5,415 bases of DNA from Desulfobacterales bacterium (GTDB lineage Bacteria; Desulfobacterota; Desulfobacteria; Desulfobacterales; Desulfosalsimonadaceae), in assembly GCA_007135795.1 (NCBI GenBank), contig SLIE01000019.1, positions 1 to 5,415 of the forward strand, read 5' to 3'. The notes under the pieces are model-generated. The model saw only the letters and a list, made by a program, of their open reading frames with translations, made no database searches and was not told the origin of the DNA. The position numbers were made by a program, and so were the translations under genes. Shown piece by piece: positions 5,158 to 5,415 of this stretch; the stretch's first letter is position 1, and each line of letters opens with the position of its first letter.

Positions 5158-5415
5158 TTAGAAGTCCACTCTCCACTGCAAGCCGACATAGAAGTCGTCG
5201 CCAGCATCATCTCCGTTTTGGTCATCCTTGAAATCATAGTAGCCGATTTCGGGGGTGATGGTAGCAGAACCAATGACGGGAATTCTGGCTTGCAGATAGT
5301 AAGCCATTGCTTCGTCATCTTCATCAAATGTGTCATTTTCACTTCTAACATAGCCCACACCAGCTTGCAGGCCGATGGTGCCGATATTGGTGCCAAGAAC
5401 CAGCAGGGCACCGTA
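5158..5415 (-). CDS. Outer-membrane beta-barrel protein, C-terminal 85 residues, 5'-truncated by window end
   Basis: The frame is open from base 5415 to the TAA at 5160-5158. A GTG at 5358 is internal, because clear barrel-type sequence (alternating small/hydrophobic residues, G-T-N-I-G-T-I-G-L-Q-A-G-V-G-Y) precedes it. Strands alternate with acidic loops (E-N-D-T-F-D-E-D-D-E and D-F-K-D-D-Q-N-G-D-D-A-G-D-D). The protein ends G-L-Q-W-R-V-D-F. A terminal Phe with aromatic and hydrophobic residues at alternate positions is the beta-signal recognised by the BAM machinery. The gene is followed by a strong terminator. It is probably a porin-like or OmpA-barrel-like outer-membrane protein. Substrate and exact family cannot be told from this fragment. 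Confidence 0.88.
   Translation of the reverse strand, partial: YGALLVLGTNIGTIGLQAGVGYVRSENDTFDEDDEAMAYYLQARIPVIGSATITPEIGYYDFKDDQNGDDAGDDFYVGLQWRVDF

Overview
This window looks like ordinary chromosome from a Gram-negative anaerobe-type bacterium. My best guess is a delta-proteobacterium/Desulfobacterota (Desulfobacteraceae-like) organism. That guess rests on the mix of genes (an outer-membrane barrel protein, a TolB-like/FG-GAP exported protein, a TraR/DksA protein, a pyruvate kinase with the variant R-x-N-T-A-H motif) and on a large intergenic palindrome. It is inference from style, not a database result. Base composition is moderate and fairly even, and no obvious integrated phage, CRISPR array, tRNA or rRNA is visible.

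Layout: (1) 1-606 (+) is the 3' part of a fumarylacetoacetate-hydrolase-family enzyme, cut by the window start. (2) 615-2024 (-) is a complete pyruvate kinase, convergent with it across an 8-bp gap. (3) 2025-2123 is a divergent control region with a near-consensus sigma-70 promoter reading right. (4) 2124-2315 (+) encodes a 63-residue protein with two copies of a C-x2-C-G-N-E-A motif. (5) 2316-2577 is a non-coding or leader stretch with a 16-pair hairpin capped by UUCG. (6) 2578-4218 (+) encodes an exported protein with a TolB/CsgG-like front half and FG-GAP/VCBS calcium-loop repeats behind. (7) 4219-4592 is a repeat-rich intergenic region: a ~128-bp imperfect palindrome whose edge supplies part of the preceding stop codon, a second perfect 11-bp inverted repeat, and a candidate promoter with a 12-bp palindrome between its boxes. 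(8) 4593-4991 (+) is a DksA/TraR-type zinc-finger regulator. (9) 4992-5157 holds a nested inverted repeat and a strong bidirectional terminator. (10) 5158-5415 (-) is the C-terminal end of an outer-membrane beta-barrel protein, cut by the window end.

The genes do not form one operon or one evident pathway. The FAH-family enzyme and pyruvate kinase are metabolic. The DksA-like protein is a probable RNA-polymerase-binding regulator. The FG-GAP protein and the barrel protein belong to the cell envelope. The parts least explained by known gene families are the duplicated-motif zinc microprotein, the hairpin leader at 2471-2506 and the palindromic intergenic element at 4217-4344. I see no convincing evidence of a wholly new multi-gene system here.
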